Source of the DNA: Rahnella victoriana
Lineage (GTDB): Bacteria > Pseudomonadota > Gammaproteobacteria > Enterobacterales > Enterobacteriaceae
Reading direction: 5' to 3'
NCBI RefSeq assembly: GCF_004330295.1
Contig: NZ_SJOJ01000012.1
Coordinates: forward strand, 1-64,000
DNA: 64,000 nt
Positions 16,701 to 26,004 of the stretch are shown here, piece by piece. A program made the position numbers and the translations under genes. The notes beneath the pieces were generated by a model, which had not been told where the DNA came from, did not search any database, and worked only from the letters and a program-made list of their open reading frames with translations. The first letter of the stretch is position 1, and each line of letters starts with the position of its first letter.

Positions 16701-19700
16701 CTGTGGTTTGTCGCGCCGCGTATTCTGTGCTGGCTGAGTCAGCCTGCCCGCCGGGAAGTGCCGGATCTGGATGCACAGCAACAGCGTTCCCTGCGCCAGA
16801 CCGCGCGCGAAACCTGGTCATTCTTTGAGGTTTTCGTTAATGAAACCGAAAACTGGCTGCCGCCGGATAATTATCAGGAAATTCCGCAGCCGGTGATCGC
16901 GCACCGCACCTCGCCGACCAATATCGGCCTGTCGTTGCTGGCGAATATCACCGCGTGGGATTTCGGTTACATTACCCAGGGCGACGTGCTGGAACGTACC
17001 AGTCTGACGCTCGATTCGCTGGATAAACTCGAGCATTATCGCGGTCACCTTTACAACTGGTATGACACACGCACGCTGGCACCGCTGAATCCGCGTTACA
17101 TTTCCAGCGTCGACAGCGGCAATCTGGCCGGGCATCTGCTGACACTCAGCACCGGCCTGCGGCTGTGGCGCACGCAACCGGCGATGGATATTGATGCCTG
17201 GCTGAAAGGGCTGGAAGACACCCTGAAGATGGCGCAGACAGCGGATGACGCGTCGCGGGTGTCTGAACTTGAAGAGCTCCTGCACCGTGCGATGACCGGG
17301 AAAGGCGCGCAGGCGATTGAGCATTTACAGGCGGCCCGTGCGCTGATCCCGCTATCCGCTGGAAAATGGCTGCAAAGGCTGGCAGGCCAGCTCGATGCAG
17401 GCTTAAAAGAGTGGTCAGATTTTTACGGCGGTCTGTCGCCGGAAGCGCAACAACAGCCGCTGCCTTCGCTGCAATGGCTGGCGCAGCAAAACGGTCTGGA
17501 GGCACCGCAGCTTTCCCGCGCTATCGGGCTGGCGCGTCAGCGTCTGGACATTATCGGTGAACTGGAACAGCGCCTGAACGACCACGCTCAAATGGACTTC
17601 ACTTTCCTTTACGATAAAAACACCCATCTGCTGACCGTCGGTTATAACTGCGACGCGCATAAACTGGACAGCGGAAAGTACGATTTGCTGCCTTCAGAAA
17701 TTCGTCTGACCAACTATGTCACCATCGCCACCAACCAGTTGCCGCAAAAAAGCTGGTTCGCGCTGGGCCGGTTATTTACCGTGATCGACAAACAGCCATC
17801 GCTGATGTCGTGGAGCGGTTCGATGTTTGAATACCTGATGCCGCAACTGGTGATGCCCGCCTATCCCGATACCCTGCTGACGCAGATGTGTCAGACCGCC
17901 GTTGACCGGCAAATCACCTGGGGCCGTGAAAACAACGTGCCGTGGGGGATTTCCGAATCGGCGTATGCGGCCTTTGACCTCAGCCAGAATTATCAGTATC
18001 ACGCGTTTGGCGTGCCCGGCCTCGGCCTGAAACGGGGTCTGGGTGAAGATATGGTGGTCGCGCCTTACGCCACCCTGATGGCGCTGATGATCCGCCCGCA
18101 GGAAGCCTGTCTGAATCTGACAGAACTGGAAAACTGCGGCGCACGCGGCGAATACGGTTTCTACGATGCGCTGGATTACACCCCGTCACGGCTGATCCGC
18201 GGGCAGATTTATATCGTGGTGCGTTCCTACATGGCGCACCATCAGGGCATGGGATTCCTGGCGCTGGCCAACGTGCTGCTGGGTGCGCCGATGACCGCGC
18301 GCTTTGCGGCAAACGCGGCGTTCCAGTCTGCCCGTCTGCTGTTGCAGGAACGGGTGCCGGATGCCGTCGAGCTTTACAGCCCGCGTCGCCACTTCGAATC
18401 CCACGACAACACCTTGCAGAAAGTGAATACCGAACTGCGCGAATTCAGCAGCGCCGACAGCCCGACGCCGGAAGTGCAGTTGCTGTCGAACACAAACTAT
18501 CACCTGATGGTGACGCAGGCCGGGGGCAGCGTCAGCCGCTGGAAAGATATGACCCTGACCCGCTGGCGGGAAGATGCGACGCGCGACCATCGCGGGATTT
18601 TCTGTTACGTCAGCGACCCGGAATCCGGCGCGGTGTACAGCAATACCTGGCAGCCGTCCGGCAAACAAAAAGGCACGTATCACGCCGTGCTGACAGATTT
18701 CGGTGCGGAATTTAAACGCACGCAGGGATCGCTGACCCTGGAAACGCACATTGTGGTGTCACCGGAAGATGACGTGGAAATCCGACGCATGACCGTCACG
18801 CATCAGGGCCGCCATCCGCGCACGCTGGATATCACCACCTACGCGGAAGTGGTGCTGGCTCCGGCCGCCAATGACACCGCGCATCCGGCATTCAGCAATC
18901 TGTTTGTGCAGACGGAACTGGTGCCCGCGCAGGAAGGCATTCTCTGTCACCGCCGCCCGCGCGAACCGGATGAACAGTGCCCGTGGCTGTTTCATATGAT
19001 GGCAATCCACGGTGCCGTTGAACGGGAAACCTCGTTTGAAACCGACCGTGCAGCCTTTATCGGCCGTGGTAATACCGCCGCCAATCCGCAGGCATTGCAG
19101 CATCACGCCGTACTGGGCAACAGCGCCGGTGCGGTGTTAGATCCGGTCATGGCGATCCGCCAGCGCATCCGCCTGAAACCCGGTGTGCCGGTGATAATCG
19201 ACATGGTGTATGGCATCAGCGAGACACGTTTGCAGAGTCTTGCGCTGCTGGAAAAATACCGCGATCACCATATTGCTGATCGGGTATTCGAAATCGCCTG
19301 GTCACACAGTCAGGTGGTGTTGCGCCAGCTTAACGCCAGCGAGGACGATGCCGGTCTGTTTAACCGTCTGGCCGGTGCGCTGATTTTTGCCAGTCAGGAA
19401 ATGCGCGGCGATGCGCAGACGGTTGCCGCTAACCGCCGCGGGCAGTCCGGCCTGTGGGGACAATCCCTCTCCGGCGACCTGCCCATTGTGTTGCTGACCA
19501 TGACCAGCAGCGAGAATATCGGGCTGGTGAAACAGCTGATCCGCGCCCACAACTACTGGCGGCTGAAAGGGCTGAAAGTGGATCTGGTGGTGCTGTCCAA
19601 TGACCCCGGCGGCTATCAGCAGGCGTTACAAAATCAGATCCTCGGGCTGGTGGCGTCCGGCGCGGGATCCAGCCAGACCGATATTCCGGGCGGTATTTTC

Positions 19701-22301
19701 GTGCGTAACGGCGAACAACTGACGCAGGAAGACCGCACCCTGCTGATGAGCGTCGCGCGCGTGGTGATCGACGACCGTCGCGGCGCGCTGGAAGATCAGC
19801 TGAATCAGCGGATGCAGCAGCCGCACGTCTCCCTGCCCGCCCTGCTGCCGGTGCGGTCGGTGGACAACAGCCCGCCGGTGCCTGCCCTGCCGCGTGATCT
19901 GACGTATTTCAACGGCCTCGGCGGTTTTTCGCCGGACGGACGGGAATACCAGATCCTGCTTAACGATGGCCAGACGACGCCTGCACCGTGGTCCAACGTG
20001 CTGGCGAATGCCGGTTTTGGCTCGGTGATTTCAGAAAGCGGTCAGGCGTATACCTGGTATGAAAATGCCCACGAATACCGCCTGACACCGTGGGAAAATG
20101 ATCCGGTCAGCGACAGTTCCGGTGAAGCATTTTATCTGCGTGACGAGGAGACCGGCAGCGTCTGGTCACCGGCGCCGTTGCCGGTTCGCGACAGCGGCGG
20201 ATACGTCACACGCCACGGTTTCGGCTACAGCGTGTTTGAACACACCGGACACGGCATCAGCAGTGAAATGACGGTGTTAGTCGCCGAACATGCGCCGGTC
20301 AAACTGGTGATGCTGACGCTGACCAATCTCTCAGGCCGCCCGCGCAGGCTCTCCGTCACCGGATACGCCGAATGGGTGCTGGCCGATCTGCGCGCCAAAT
20401 CCGCGATGCACATTGTCACCTCTGCCGCGCAGGTAGCAAAAGGCTGCGGCGTGCTGGCGACCAATCATTACACCAGTAATGGCTCGCCGCGCACCGCCTT
20501 CTTTGCCGTCACCGGCGCACACTGCTCAGTGACCGGCGACCGCCGCGAGTTCCTTGGCCGCAACGGATCCGCAGCTTCTCCGGCCGCCATGAAAAATCAG
20601 CGGCTTTCCGATAAAACCGGGGCGACGCTGGATCCTTGCGGTGCGGTGCAGTCGGCGACCACCCTGATCGACGGCGACCAGCGCACCTTTATTTTTGCAC
20701 TGGGACTGGGGCAAAACGCAGGCGATGCCGAAGCGATCATTCATCAGTATTTTGAGGAAGGCGCGGCGCAGGCCGAGCTGGATCGCGTTCATCATCACTG
20801 GCATCAGGTGCTGGATAAAATTCAGATCACCACGCCGGATAAATCGGTGGACTTGCTGACTAACGGCTGGCTGATTTATCAGACGCTCGCCAGCCGGATC
20901 CTCGCACGCAGCGGCTATTATCAGTCCGGCGGCGCGTTTGGTTTCCGCGACCAGTTGCAGGATACGCTGGCGCTGACGCATGCCGCCCCGCAGCGTATGC
21001 GCGAACAAATCCTGTTGTGTGCCTCACGACAATTCATTGAAGGCGACGTCCAGCACTGGTGGCATCCGCCGACCGGCAACGGCGTGCGCACCCGCTGTTC
21101 GGATGATTATCTGTGGCTGCCGCTGGCGATCAGCCATTACATTTCTGTCACCGGCGATCACGCCATCGCAGAAGAACGCGTGCCGTATCTCGAGGGACGT
21201 TTACTGACACCGGGCGAGGAATCGGTCTACGAACAACCGACCATCAGCACCACGCAGGAAAGCCTGTGGCAGCATGGGATCCGCGCGCTGAAACATGGCC
21301 TGAGGATGGGCGAACACGGCCTGCCACTGATGGGTGCGGGGGACTGGAATGACGGCATGAACCTGGTCGGGCTGGGCGGACGCGGGGAAAGCGTCTGGCT
21401 GGGCTTCTTCCTCTTTGACGTGCTCCAACGTTATGGGGCGCTGGCAGACATCCGGCAGGACGATGCCACCGCCGCATTATGTCGCGAACAGGCCGCGCTG
21501 CTCAGACAAAATCTTCACGATCACGCCTGGGATGGCGAATGGTATCTGCGCGGGTATTTCGACAACGGTGACACGCTCGGTTCGCACCTGAATGCGGAAT
21601 GCCAGATAGACGCCATCGCCCAGAGCTGGTCGGTACTTTCCGGTGCAGGCACGCCGGAACGCACAGCCAGCGCGATGCAGGCGGCCGGTCAGCGGCTGGT
21701 GGATAACGACGCGGGGTTAATCAAATTACTGACGCCACCGTTTGACGGCAACGGCCCGAACCCCGGCTACATTCGCGGTTACCTGCCCGGCGTGCGCGAA
21801 AACGGCGGGCAATACACCCACGGCGCAATCTGGGCGGTGATGGCTTTTGCGAAACTCGGCAATACCGGTCGCGCCTGGGAACTGATGTCGATGATCAACC
21901 CGGTGAATCACAGCCTGACGCCTGCGGATGTCAGCCGCTACAAAGCCGAACCTTACGTGATTTCTGCCGATATTTACTCGGTAGAGCCGCACAGCGGCCG
22001 CGGCGGCTGGAGCTGGTACACCGGATCCGCAGGCTGGACATATCGCCTGATCACCGAATCCCTGCTCGGTATCACGCGGCACGGTGACGCCATTTCCATC
22101 CACAGCCAGTTACCGGACAGCTGGCCGGAAATCACCGTCACCTGTCAGCAAGGCAGCAGCCGCTACCTGATCACGGTCCGGAAAAGCGCGGGCGAATACC
22201 GCCTGACCCTCGACGGCACCGTGCTGCCCGATGACAAGATCCCGCTGACCGACGATGGCGCGGAACATCGGGTGGAGGTGGAACTGGGGGGGAATGCGTA
22301 A
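13761..22301 (+). CDS. ndvB: cyclic beta-1,2-glucan synthase (NdvB/Cgs family)
   Basis: A giant inner-membrane enzyme that starts, elongates and closes cyclic beta-1,2-glucans from UDP-glucose for the periplasm. About 2846 residues from the GTG at 13761, the usual family size. Order of parts: an N-terminal domain; membrane segments near 415-465; a GT84 glycosyltransferase at about 490-800 with VVIPCLLGSRKNIGTL, ITLDSDT and TRWIRGDW; more membrane segments between about 825 and 990; a middle glycoamylase-like region with SWSGSMFEYLMP; then two sugar-binding modules and a GH94 phosphorylase domain with GAGDWNDGMNLVG near 2526 and WSWYTGSAGW near 2748 that sets chain length. The frame extends upstream to a TTG at 13665, but GTG with AGGG before it is more plausible. 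It is monocistronic. Such enzymes are classical in Rhizobiales and less usual in enterobacteria. Confidence 0.93.
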   Translation: MKNAVISWYKSKRAPPVLTLSRRHRPGANEHTAPIRAELFSADQMERFGGKLALSHKLSRKKLPYYLLKRLDDNEKVLTQSCLILSSGDKASITPAGEWLLDNFYLIEEQIRVVRQLLPKNFGKGLPSLGAPHFCPRIYDIATEVVSHSDGLWDIETLTRFLSTYQSVRPLTLGELWAFPGMLRLALIENLRRVSIEVADAQQERNLADFWVNKLHDSAENDPSGQIIVIADMARTNPPRTSAFVAELVRRLQGHGSMLALPLTWVEQRLSEVGLTQREVIDKFNQQLAASQLSVSNSIMGLRQLTEMDWADFAENLSVVEKILREDPAGIYPRMHFDTRDNYRHQIERLSRNSRHDEAFVASRAVALARLSGDNALQQHVGYYLIGEGRKALEDDLSVRFPLLTRLRARLSQTPLLSWLGSLLLLTTAVTADALYRSAHPSLHWLWWALLLPVVLVASQFALNLLSEITTRSRTPQPLPRLDFAGGIPEEASTLVVIPCLLGSRKNIGTLINSLEVCYLGNVLPNLKFALLSDFHDSAQQHNADNDALLAFASQQIQRLNRRYPSPQGALFTLLHRDSELNTPQGVWMGYERKRGKLNALNRWLRDEGEPFSLIEGSTQAQLRDVKYIITLDSDTVLPRDTAHQLVAAMAHPLNQPVYDAQRRRVVSGYAILQPRLAEEIPENGQGRYAALCSSVPGNDPYSSMSSDIYQDLFGEGSFVGKGIYDVDMFIRATENTCPENRVLSHDLLEGCYARSGMLSDVVLYEQYPDHYLADVARKTRWIRGDWQLLNWLGFRVTQEDGTRCRNPLTPLSRWKLFDNLRRSLVAPALLIIIFCALAVVPNTAYWLGFTGVILLFPAGVALVLDLLNKGPRRSLFAHLKSVAKATVSRLSRVLLYIMTLPHEAAYSVHAIVLTLWRLKVSHRMLHEWASVNISAKKSALSPEYFYRRMWANPLAGVAVILLSATAHPPLSGFALLTGVLWFVAPRILCWLSQPARREVPDLDAQQQRSLRQTARETWSFFEVFVNETENWLPPDNYQEIPQPVIAHRTSPTNIGLSLLANITAWDFGYITQGDVLERTSLTLDSLDKLEHYRGHLYNWYDTRTLAPLNPRYISSVDSGNLAGHLLTLSTGLRLWRTQPAMDIDAWLKGLEDTLKMAQTADDASRVSELEELLHRAMTGKGAQAIEHLQAARALIPLSAGKWLQRLAGQLDAGLKEWSDFYGGLSPEAQQQPLPSLQWLAQQNGLEAPQLSRAIGLARQRLDIIGELEQRLNDHAQMDFTFLYDKNTHLLTVGYNCDAHKLDSGKYDLLPSEIRLTNYVTIATNQLPQKSWFALGRLFTVIDKQPSLMSWSGSMFEYLMPQLVMPAYPDTLLTQMCQTAVDRQITWGRENNVPWGISESAYAAFDLSQNYQYHAFGVPGLGLKRGLGEDMVVAPYATLMALMIRPQEACLNLTELENCGARGEYGFYDALDYTPSRLIRGQIYIVVRSYMAHHQGMGFLALANVLLGAPMTARFAANAAFQSARLLLQERVPDAVELYSPRRHFESHDNTLQKVNTELREFSSADSPTPEVQLLSNTNYHLMVTQAGGSVSRWKDMTLTRWREDATRDHRGIFCYVSDPESGAVYSNTWQPSGKQKGTYHAVLTDFGAEFKRTQGSLTLETHIVVSPEDDVEIRRMTVTHQGRHPRTLDITTYAEVVLAPAANDTAHPAFSNLFVQTELVPAQEGILCHRRPREPDEQCPWLFHMMAIHGAVERETSFETDRAAFIGRGNTAANPQALQHHAVLGNSAGAVLDPVMAIRQRIRLKPGVPVIIDMVYGISETRLQSLALLEKYRDHHIADRVFEIAWSHSQVVLRQLNASEDDAGLFNRLAGALIFASQEMRGDAQTVAANRRGQSGLWGQSLSGDLPIVLLTMTSSENIGLVKQLIRAHNYWRLKGLKVDLVVLSNDPGGYQQALQNQILGLVASGAGSSQTDIPGGIFVRNGEQLTQEDRTLLMSVARVVIDDRRGALEDQLNQRMQQPHVSLPALLPVRSVDNSPPVPALPRDLTYFNGLGGFSPDGREYQILLNDGQTTPAPWSNVLANAGFGSVISESGQAYTWYENAHEYRLTPWENDPVSDSSGEAFYLRDEETGSVWSPAPLPVRDSGGYVTRHGFGYSVFEHTGHGISSEMTVLVAEHAPVKLVMLTLTNLSGRPRRLSVTGYAEWVLADLRAKSAMHIVTSAAQVAKGCGVLATNHYTSNGSPRTAFFAVTGAHCSVTGDRREFLGRNGSAASPAAMKNQRLSDKTGATLDPCGAVQSATTLIDGDQRTFIFALGLGQNAGDAEAIIHQYFEEGAAQAELDRVHHHWHQVLDKIQITTPDKSVDLLTNGWLIYQTLASRILARSGYYQSGGAFGFRDQLQDTLALTHAAPQRMREQILLCASRQFIEGDVQHWWHPPTGNGVRTRCSDDYLWLPLAISHYISVTGDHAIAEERVPYLEGRLLTPGEESVYEQPTISTTQESLWQHGIRALKHGLRMGEHGLPLMGAGDWNDGMNLVGLGGRGESVWLGFFLFDVLQRYGALADIRQDDATAALCREQAALLRQNLHDHAWDGEWYLRGYFDNGDTLGSHLNAECQIDAIAQSWSVLSGAGTPERTASAMQAAGQRLVDNDAGLIKLLTPPFDGNGPNPGYIRGYLPGVRENGGQYTHGAIWAVMAFAKLGNTGRAWELMSMINPVNHSLTPADVSRYKAEPYVISADIYSVEPHSGRGGWSWYTGSAGWTYRLITESLLGITRHGDAISIHSQLPDSWPEITVTCQQGSSRYLITVRKSAGEYRLTLDGTVLPDDKIPLTDDGAEHRVEVELGGNA

Positions 22302-22414
22302 AGCCGGAGAGGCGGGTGCTGGCTTTCCCAGCCAGCACAAAAGCTAATCCAATAAACGCAGTCGTCCTGCCATCGCTCAGCTGTTAGCGTGATAAAAAAC
22401 ATAAGGAAAACATC

Positions 22415-23119
22415 ATGAGTTTACGTCCTGTTGCGGTGGTAACCGGCGGCACCAGTGGTATCGGGCTGGCGATTGTTCAGGATCTGGCGCGCGACCATCA
22501 GGTCTATGCCCTTGGCCGTAATAAAGACAGCCTGACCGCGCTGCGCCAGCGTGAAAATATCGAGGCGGTGGAACTCGATTTGCTGGATTTTGCGGCGGCA
22601 GAGCGTTTTATCCGCGAGATACCGGCAATTGATGTGCTGGTGCATTCGGCGGCAGTTTCCAGACCCTTGCGGCTTGAGCAGGCGACGCCGGAAGACTGGC
22701 AGCAGCAGTTTTCCATTAATGTATTTGCACCGGCGCAGTTAACCCGTCTGGCGCTGCCTGCGCTGCGAAAGCAGGAAGGCCAGATTATCTTTATCGGTTC
22801 GGGATCAGGCACCAAAGCCGAGGGCGGCAATACGGTGTATTGTGCGTCGAAATTTGCTCTGAACGCCCTCGCCCATGCGCTGCGGCAGGAGGAAAGCGAA
22901 TACGGCGTCCGGGTCTCCACGGTTGCACCGGGACCTACGGATACACCGATGAACCGCAAAACCCGTGAAAGTCAGGGCAACTTTGAGGCGATCGATTCGC
23001 GGGAATACAGCACGCCGGGATCTGTCGCGGCGGCCGTGCGTCTGGTGATCAGCGCCAGCGACGATACCCAGATTACCGATATCGCCGTCAGGCCACGACG
23101 TGATAAAGCGAAGCGCTGA
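22415..23119 (+). CDS. short-chain dehydrogenase/reductase (SDR family)
   Basis: A 234-residue classical SDR: the NAD(P)-binding TGGTSGIG near the N-terminus, the HSAAVS segment in place of NAG, catalytic Ser in FIGSGSG, YCASK with the Tyr and Lys, and PGPTDTPMN. Substrate cannot be read from sequence. Its start has AAGGAAAACATC upstream. Its stop lies two bases from the stop of the convergent HEAT-repeat gene, with no terminator between them. Confidence 0.88.
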   Translation: MSLRPVAVVTGGTSGIGLAIVQDLARDHQVYALGRNKDSLTALRQRENIEAVELDLLDFAAAERFIREIPAIDVLVHSAAVSRPLRLEQATPEDWQQQFSINVFAPAQLTRLALPALRKQEGQIIFIGSGSGTKAEGGNTVYCASKFALNALAHALRQEESEYGVRVSTVAPGPTDTPMNRKTRESQGNFEAIDSREYSTPGSVAAAVRLVISASDDTQITDIAVRPRRDKAKR

Positions 23120-23120
23120 G

Positions 23121-24443
23121 TCAGCATAAATAGAATTGCAGTTGTGTATACGGGCTATCCGTCAGCAGCGCCGCGAGTTGTTCACGTTGTGCTGCGGAAG
23201 GTGGTATCGCCGAACGGTTAACGCGTTGCTGCCATCCGGCGATTTCCCGTTGCGTCAGCGCCTGATTATCATCATTCGCATTCCGCAGCAGGAAAATCAG
23301 CCCGTCCCATTTATTCAGCCGGTGAACCAGCGAATACGCCAGCAGCGTGTGTTCCGCCGTCAGTGCCGTGGAGTAGCAGGTTTGAAGAGCGGACAATGTG
23401 ATCAACAACTTGTGCCGTAACAGGAGTCGCCGGGCCGTTCTGGCCACGGCCAGTTCAGGATGGCTCAGCAGGCGGATGAGTCCTTCCCCCGCGTCGTCGC
23501 CTTTATGTTTAACAACAATGTTCAGTGCAGCGAAATACAACCCGAACGGCGACGCCGCCGGTACGTTGTCTGCCAGCGTCATTACCTGCGGATAGCGCAA
23601 TTCATCCAGCCCGAGCAGTGCTGCCTTGCGGATTGCCGGACGGGCGGCCTCGTCGCGGAAGGTCTCAAGGTAAAACGCCAGCGGATCGCCATACACCTTC
23701 TGATACAAACGGCAGGCACGCTGACGCACCAGCCCGTTATTATCGGTCAGCAACGTTTCTGAAAGCGGTTTCTCAATGCGGAACTGATGGTCTTGCGCAT
23801 ACTGCAATACCTGCTGTTTTACCGGCGCAAAACGATCCTGAAGCAGCTGATGAAAAACGTCATAAGAGATCGTCTCTGGCGAGTTCAGTGCAAACTGTGC
23901 AGCGGTATATCTGACCAGCGGATCGCGCTGACGCATCGCGCACTGGAAAACCTGTGGCCACGGGAACAAATGATTTTTCAACAAAATGCGCAGGCAAAGC
24001 CGGGCGACATGCCGGTCATCCTCGCCGCATCCCGCCAGTAAGGTATGTTTGTTTTCGTCACGCGAGAGATATGCCACCACGTCGGCGACAAATTCACGGT
24101 GATCGGCTCGGGTGCATTGCAGCAGCCAGAAGATCGCCGGCAGATGCGCGACAAAATCACCGGCATGGTCAGGACGCATCCAGCGCCGCAGGCTGCTTCG
24201 CGCTGACCGCGCCACCTGCCCGACCCAGTCATTCACCCGTTCCACCAGTTCCGGTAATGCCGAGACATCACGTCTCAGGCCGAGGCACAGCACGGCGCGC
24301 TGGCGGATATGGCCGTTGTAGTGGCGGCTCAGCGTTTTAAGTTGATCTGTTTCACTCAGATCAGGCGCAGGAAAGCAGTCATACGCCGCACCGTTATTGA
24401 GCCTTTGTTTTATCTGCCGGAAGAGAAAATATTCTGCTGCCAT
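23121..24443 (-). CDS. HEAT-repeat-like protein of unknown function
   Basis: About 440 residues of repeated alpha-helical pairs, for example HIRQRAVLCLGLRRDVSALP, RQRACRLYQKVYGDPLAFYL, PAIRKAALLGLDELRYPQVM and ELAVARTARRLLLRHKLLI. These resemble HEAT-type scaffolds. I recognise no catalytic motif, signal peptide or membrane segment, so a cytoplasmic protein-binding role is the most that can be said. The start at 24443 is chosen because AGGG precedes it by about eight bases. Longer forms starting at 24497 or 24569 would run through a strong hairpin terminator at 24508-24552 and are unlikely. The gene is divergent from hutW. Confidence 0.65.
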   Translation of the reverse strand: MAAEYFLFRQIKQRLNNGAAYDCFPAPDLSETDQLKTLSRHYNGHIRQRAVLCLGLRRDVSALPELVERVNDWVGQVARSARSSLRRWMRPDHAGDFVAHLPAIFWLLQCTRADHREFVADVVAYLSRDENKHTLLAGCGEDDRHVARLCLRILLKNHLFPWPQVFQCAMRQRDPLVRYTAAQFALNSPETISYDVFHQLLQDRFAPVKQQVLQYAQDHQFRIEKPLSETLLTDNNGLVRQRACRLYQKVYGDPLAFYLETFRDEAARPAIRKAALLGLDELRYPQVMTLADNVPAASPFGLYFAALNIVVKHKGDDAGEGLIRLLSHPELAVARTARRLLLRHKLLITLSALQTCYSTALTAEHTLLAYSLVHRLNKWDGLIFLLRNANDDNQALTQREIAGWQQRVNRSAIPPSAAQREQLAALLTDSPYTQLQFYLC

Positions 24444-24507
24444 GACTGCCCTGTCTTTATGAAATAAAAGATACGCTAACCCTTCTATCACAATCATCCC
24501 GTCCGGC

Positions 24508-24552
24508 AAACCGGAGAGCCGAACGGGATCCGGCGGGCTCTCCGGTTTTTTC
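24508..24552 (+). terminator. strong rho-independent terminator, + strand, antisense to the HEAT gene leader
   Basis: AAACCGGAGAGCC and GGCTCTCCGGTTT form a perfect 13-bp stem around a 15-base loop, followed by a run of Ts on the + strand. No + strand gene ends nearby: the last, the SDR gene, stops 1.4 kb upstream. It may end a small RNA, or shield the hutW promoter from readthrough. Confidence 0.75.
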
Positions 24553-24613
24553 TCACAAAATCCTGACATTTTTTAACTTGATACAGATCATCGAAAGCGC
24601 GGGTTGGGTTTGA

Positions 24614-24632
24614 TCGAATGATAATCATTATC
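24614..24632 (+). promoter_or_regulatory. Fur box of the hutW-hutX-chuY operon
   Basis: TCGAATGATAATCATTATC matches 16 of 19 positions of the Fur consensus. It lies about 45 bases before the hutW start, where it would repress the heme operon in iron-replete cells. Confidence 0.9.
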
Positions 24633-24678
24633 GTTTAATGTGCGGTAATGATTGATTCTTCAGGAGAAGAAGAACCCT

Positions 24679-26004
24679 ATGAGCTTAGACCTCACGCGCT
24701 TTTATGCCGCCGCAGACGGGCTGCCGTTTCCCGATCGCTGGGCGGTGATGCCCTGGCGGCCTCAGCAACCAGTCGCCGCGCAGGATGTGCCTGCACAATG
24801 GGGGGCGCTGTGTCTGCGCACACTTCCCGCCAATAAGCGTCTGGTCTATCTGCATATCCCTTTTTGTGCAACACACTGCAAATTCTGTGGTTTCTACCAG
24901 AACAAGCTGGAAGCGGAAGCCACGGAACAATACTGCGACTATCTGATCCGCGAAATTGAACAGGAAGCCAGTTCGCCGCTGCATCAGTCTGCGCCGATCC
25001 ACGCGGTCTATTTTGGTGGCGGCACGCCGACGGCGCTCAGCGCGAAGCAGCTGCACCGGATTATCGTCACCTTGCGGCGCAGTTTACCGCTGGCCCCGGA
25101 CTGTGAAATCACCGTCGAAGGACGCATTCTCAATTTTGATGATGAGCGCATCGACGCCTGCCTCGACGCGGGTGCGAACCGTTTTTCCATAGGCATTCAG
25201 ACGTTCGACACGCGCATCCGTCAGCGGATGGGGCGTCGTGCCAGCCGCGACGAGGCGATACATTTTTTGCGCAAACTGGGTGAACGCGACCGCGCTGCGG
25301 TGGTGTGTGATCTGATGTTCGGATTGCCGGAGCAGACCCGCGCATCCTGGCAGGAGGATTTGCAGATTGTCCGCGACCTGCCGCTCGATGGCGTTGATCT
25401 TTATGCGCTGAACCTGTTGCCCTCCACGCCGCTGGGCAAGGCGGTTGAAAATCACCGCGTGACCCTGCCGGATGTCAGTATGCGCCGTGACTTTTATCTC
25501 GACGGCGAGGCGTTTCTGGCGCGCGACGGCTGGCATCAGATCAGCAACAGTCACTGGGCGCGCAATACCCGCGAGCGTAACCTCTACAACCTGCTGATCA
25601 AAAAAGGCGCGGACTGTCTGGCCTTTGGCAGCGGCGCGGGCGGCAATCTGGGCGGGCAATCCTATATGACGGCGCGCAGTCTGGAAGCGTATTACCAGCA
25701 ACTGGACGCCGGACTGAAACCGATCATGATGATGACGGCCGCGACGGCCAGCGAACACCGCTGGCGCCTGGATTTACAGGGCGGTATCGAAGCCGGGCGC
25801 TATGATCTGAGCCGCATTATCGAAGACCCCTTCCCGCTCGAACCGCTGTTACAACAATGGCAACAGTGCGGCCTGATGCACAGCGATGGCCCGCGTTTTA
25901 ACCTCACGCCTGCCGGACGATTCTGGGCCAGCAATATGTTGCAGGCGCTGCAAACTCTGATCCCTCAACTGACCTTACGGAATACTGCTCATGCCAACGG
26001 ATAA
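24679..26004 (+). CDS. hutW: anaerobilin synthase, radical SAM methyltransferase ChuW/HutW
   Basis: Opens the heme ring without oxygen, releasing iron and giving a linear tetrapyrrole. It is related to coproporphyrinogen III dehydrogenase HemN. In the 441-residue protein the cluster motif is C63-ATH-C67-KF-C70 within HIPFCATHCKFCGFYQ, followed by VYFGGGTPTALSAKQL and NRFSIGIQTF. The start at 24679 gives MSLDLTRFYAAADGLPFPDR, like family members; an ATG at 24652 is possible but its context is poorer. It is the first gene of a tightly overlapping operon with hutX and chuY under an excellent Fur box. The family and operon agree. Confidence 0.93.
   Translation: MSLDLTRFYAAADGLPFPDRWAVMPWRPQQPVAAQDVPAQWGALCLRTLPANKRLVYLHIPFCATHCKFCGFYQNKLEAEATEQYCDYLIREIEQEASSPLHQSAPIHAVYFGGGTPTALSAKQLHRIIVTLRRSLPLAPDCEITVEGRILNFDDERIDACLDAGANRFSIGIQTFDTRIRQRMGRRASRDEAIHFLRKLGERDRAAVVCDLMFGLPEQTRASWQEDLQIVRDLPLDGVDLYALNLLPSTPLGKAVENHRVTLPDVSMRRDFYLDGEAFLARDGWHQISNSHWARNTRERNLYNLLIKKGADCLAFGSGAGGNLGGQSYMTARSLEAYYQQLDAGLKPIMMMTAATASEHRWRLDLQGGIEAGRYDLSRIIEDPFPLEPLLQQWQQCGLMHSDGPRFNLTPAGRFWASNMLQALQTLIPQLTLRNTAHANG

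Noticed and set aside
24444-24569. Longer N-terminus for the HEAT-repeat protein
   Set aside because: It would translate through a strong hairpin terminator; the ATG at 24443 has a better site.
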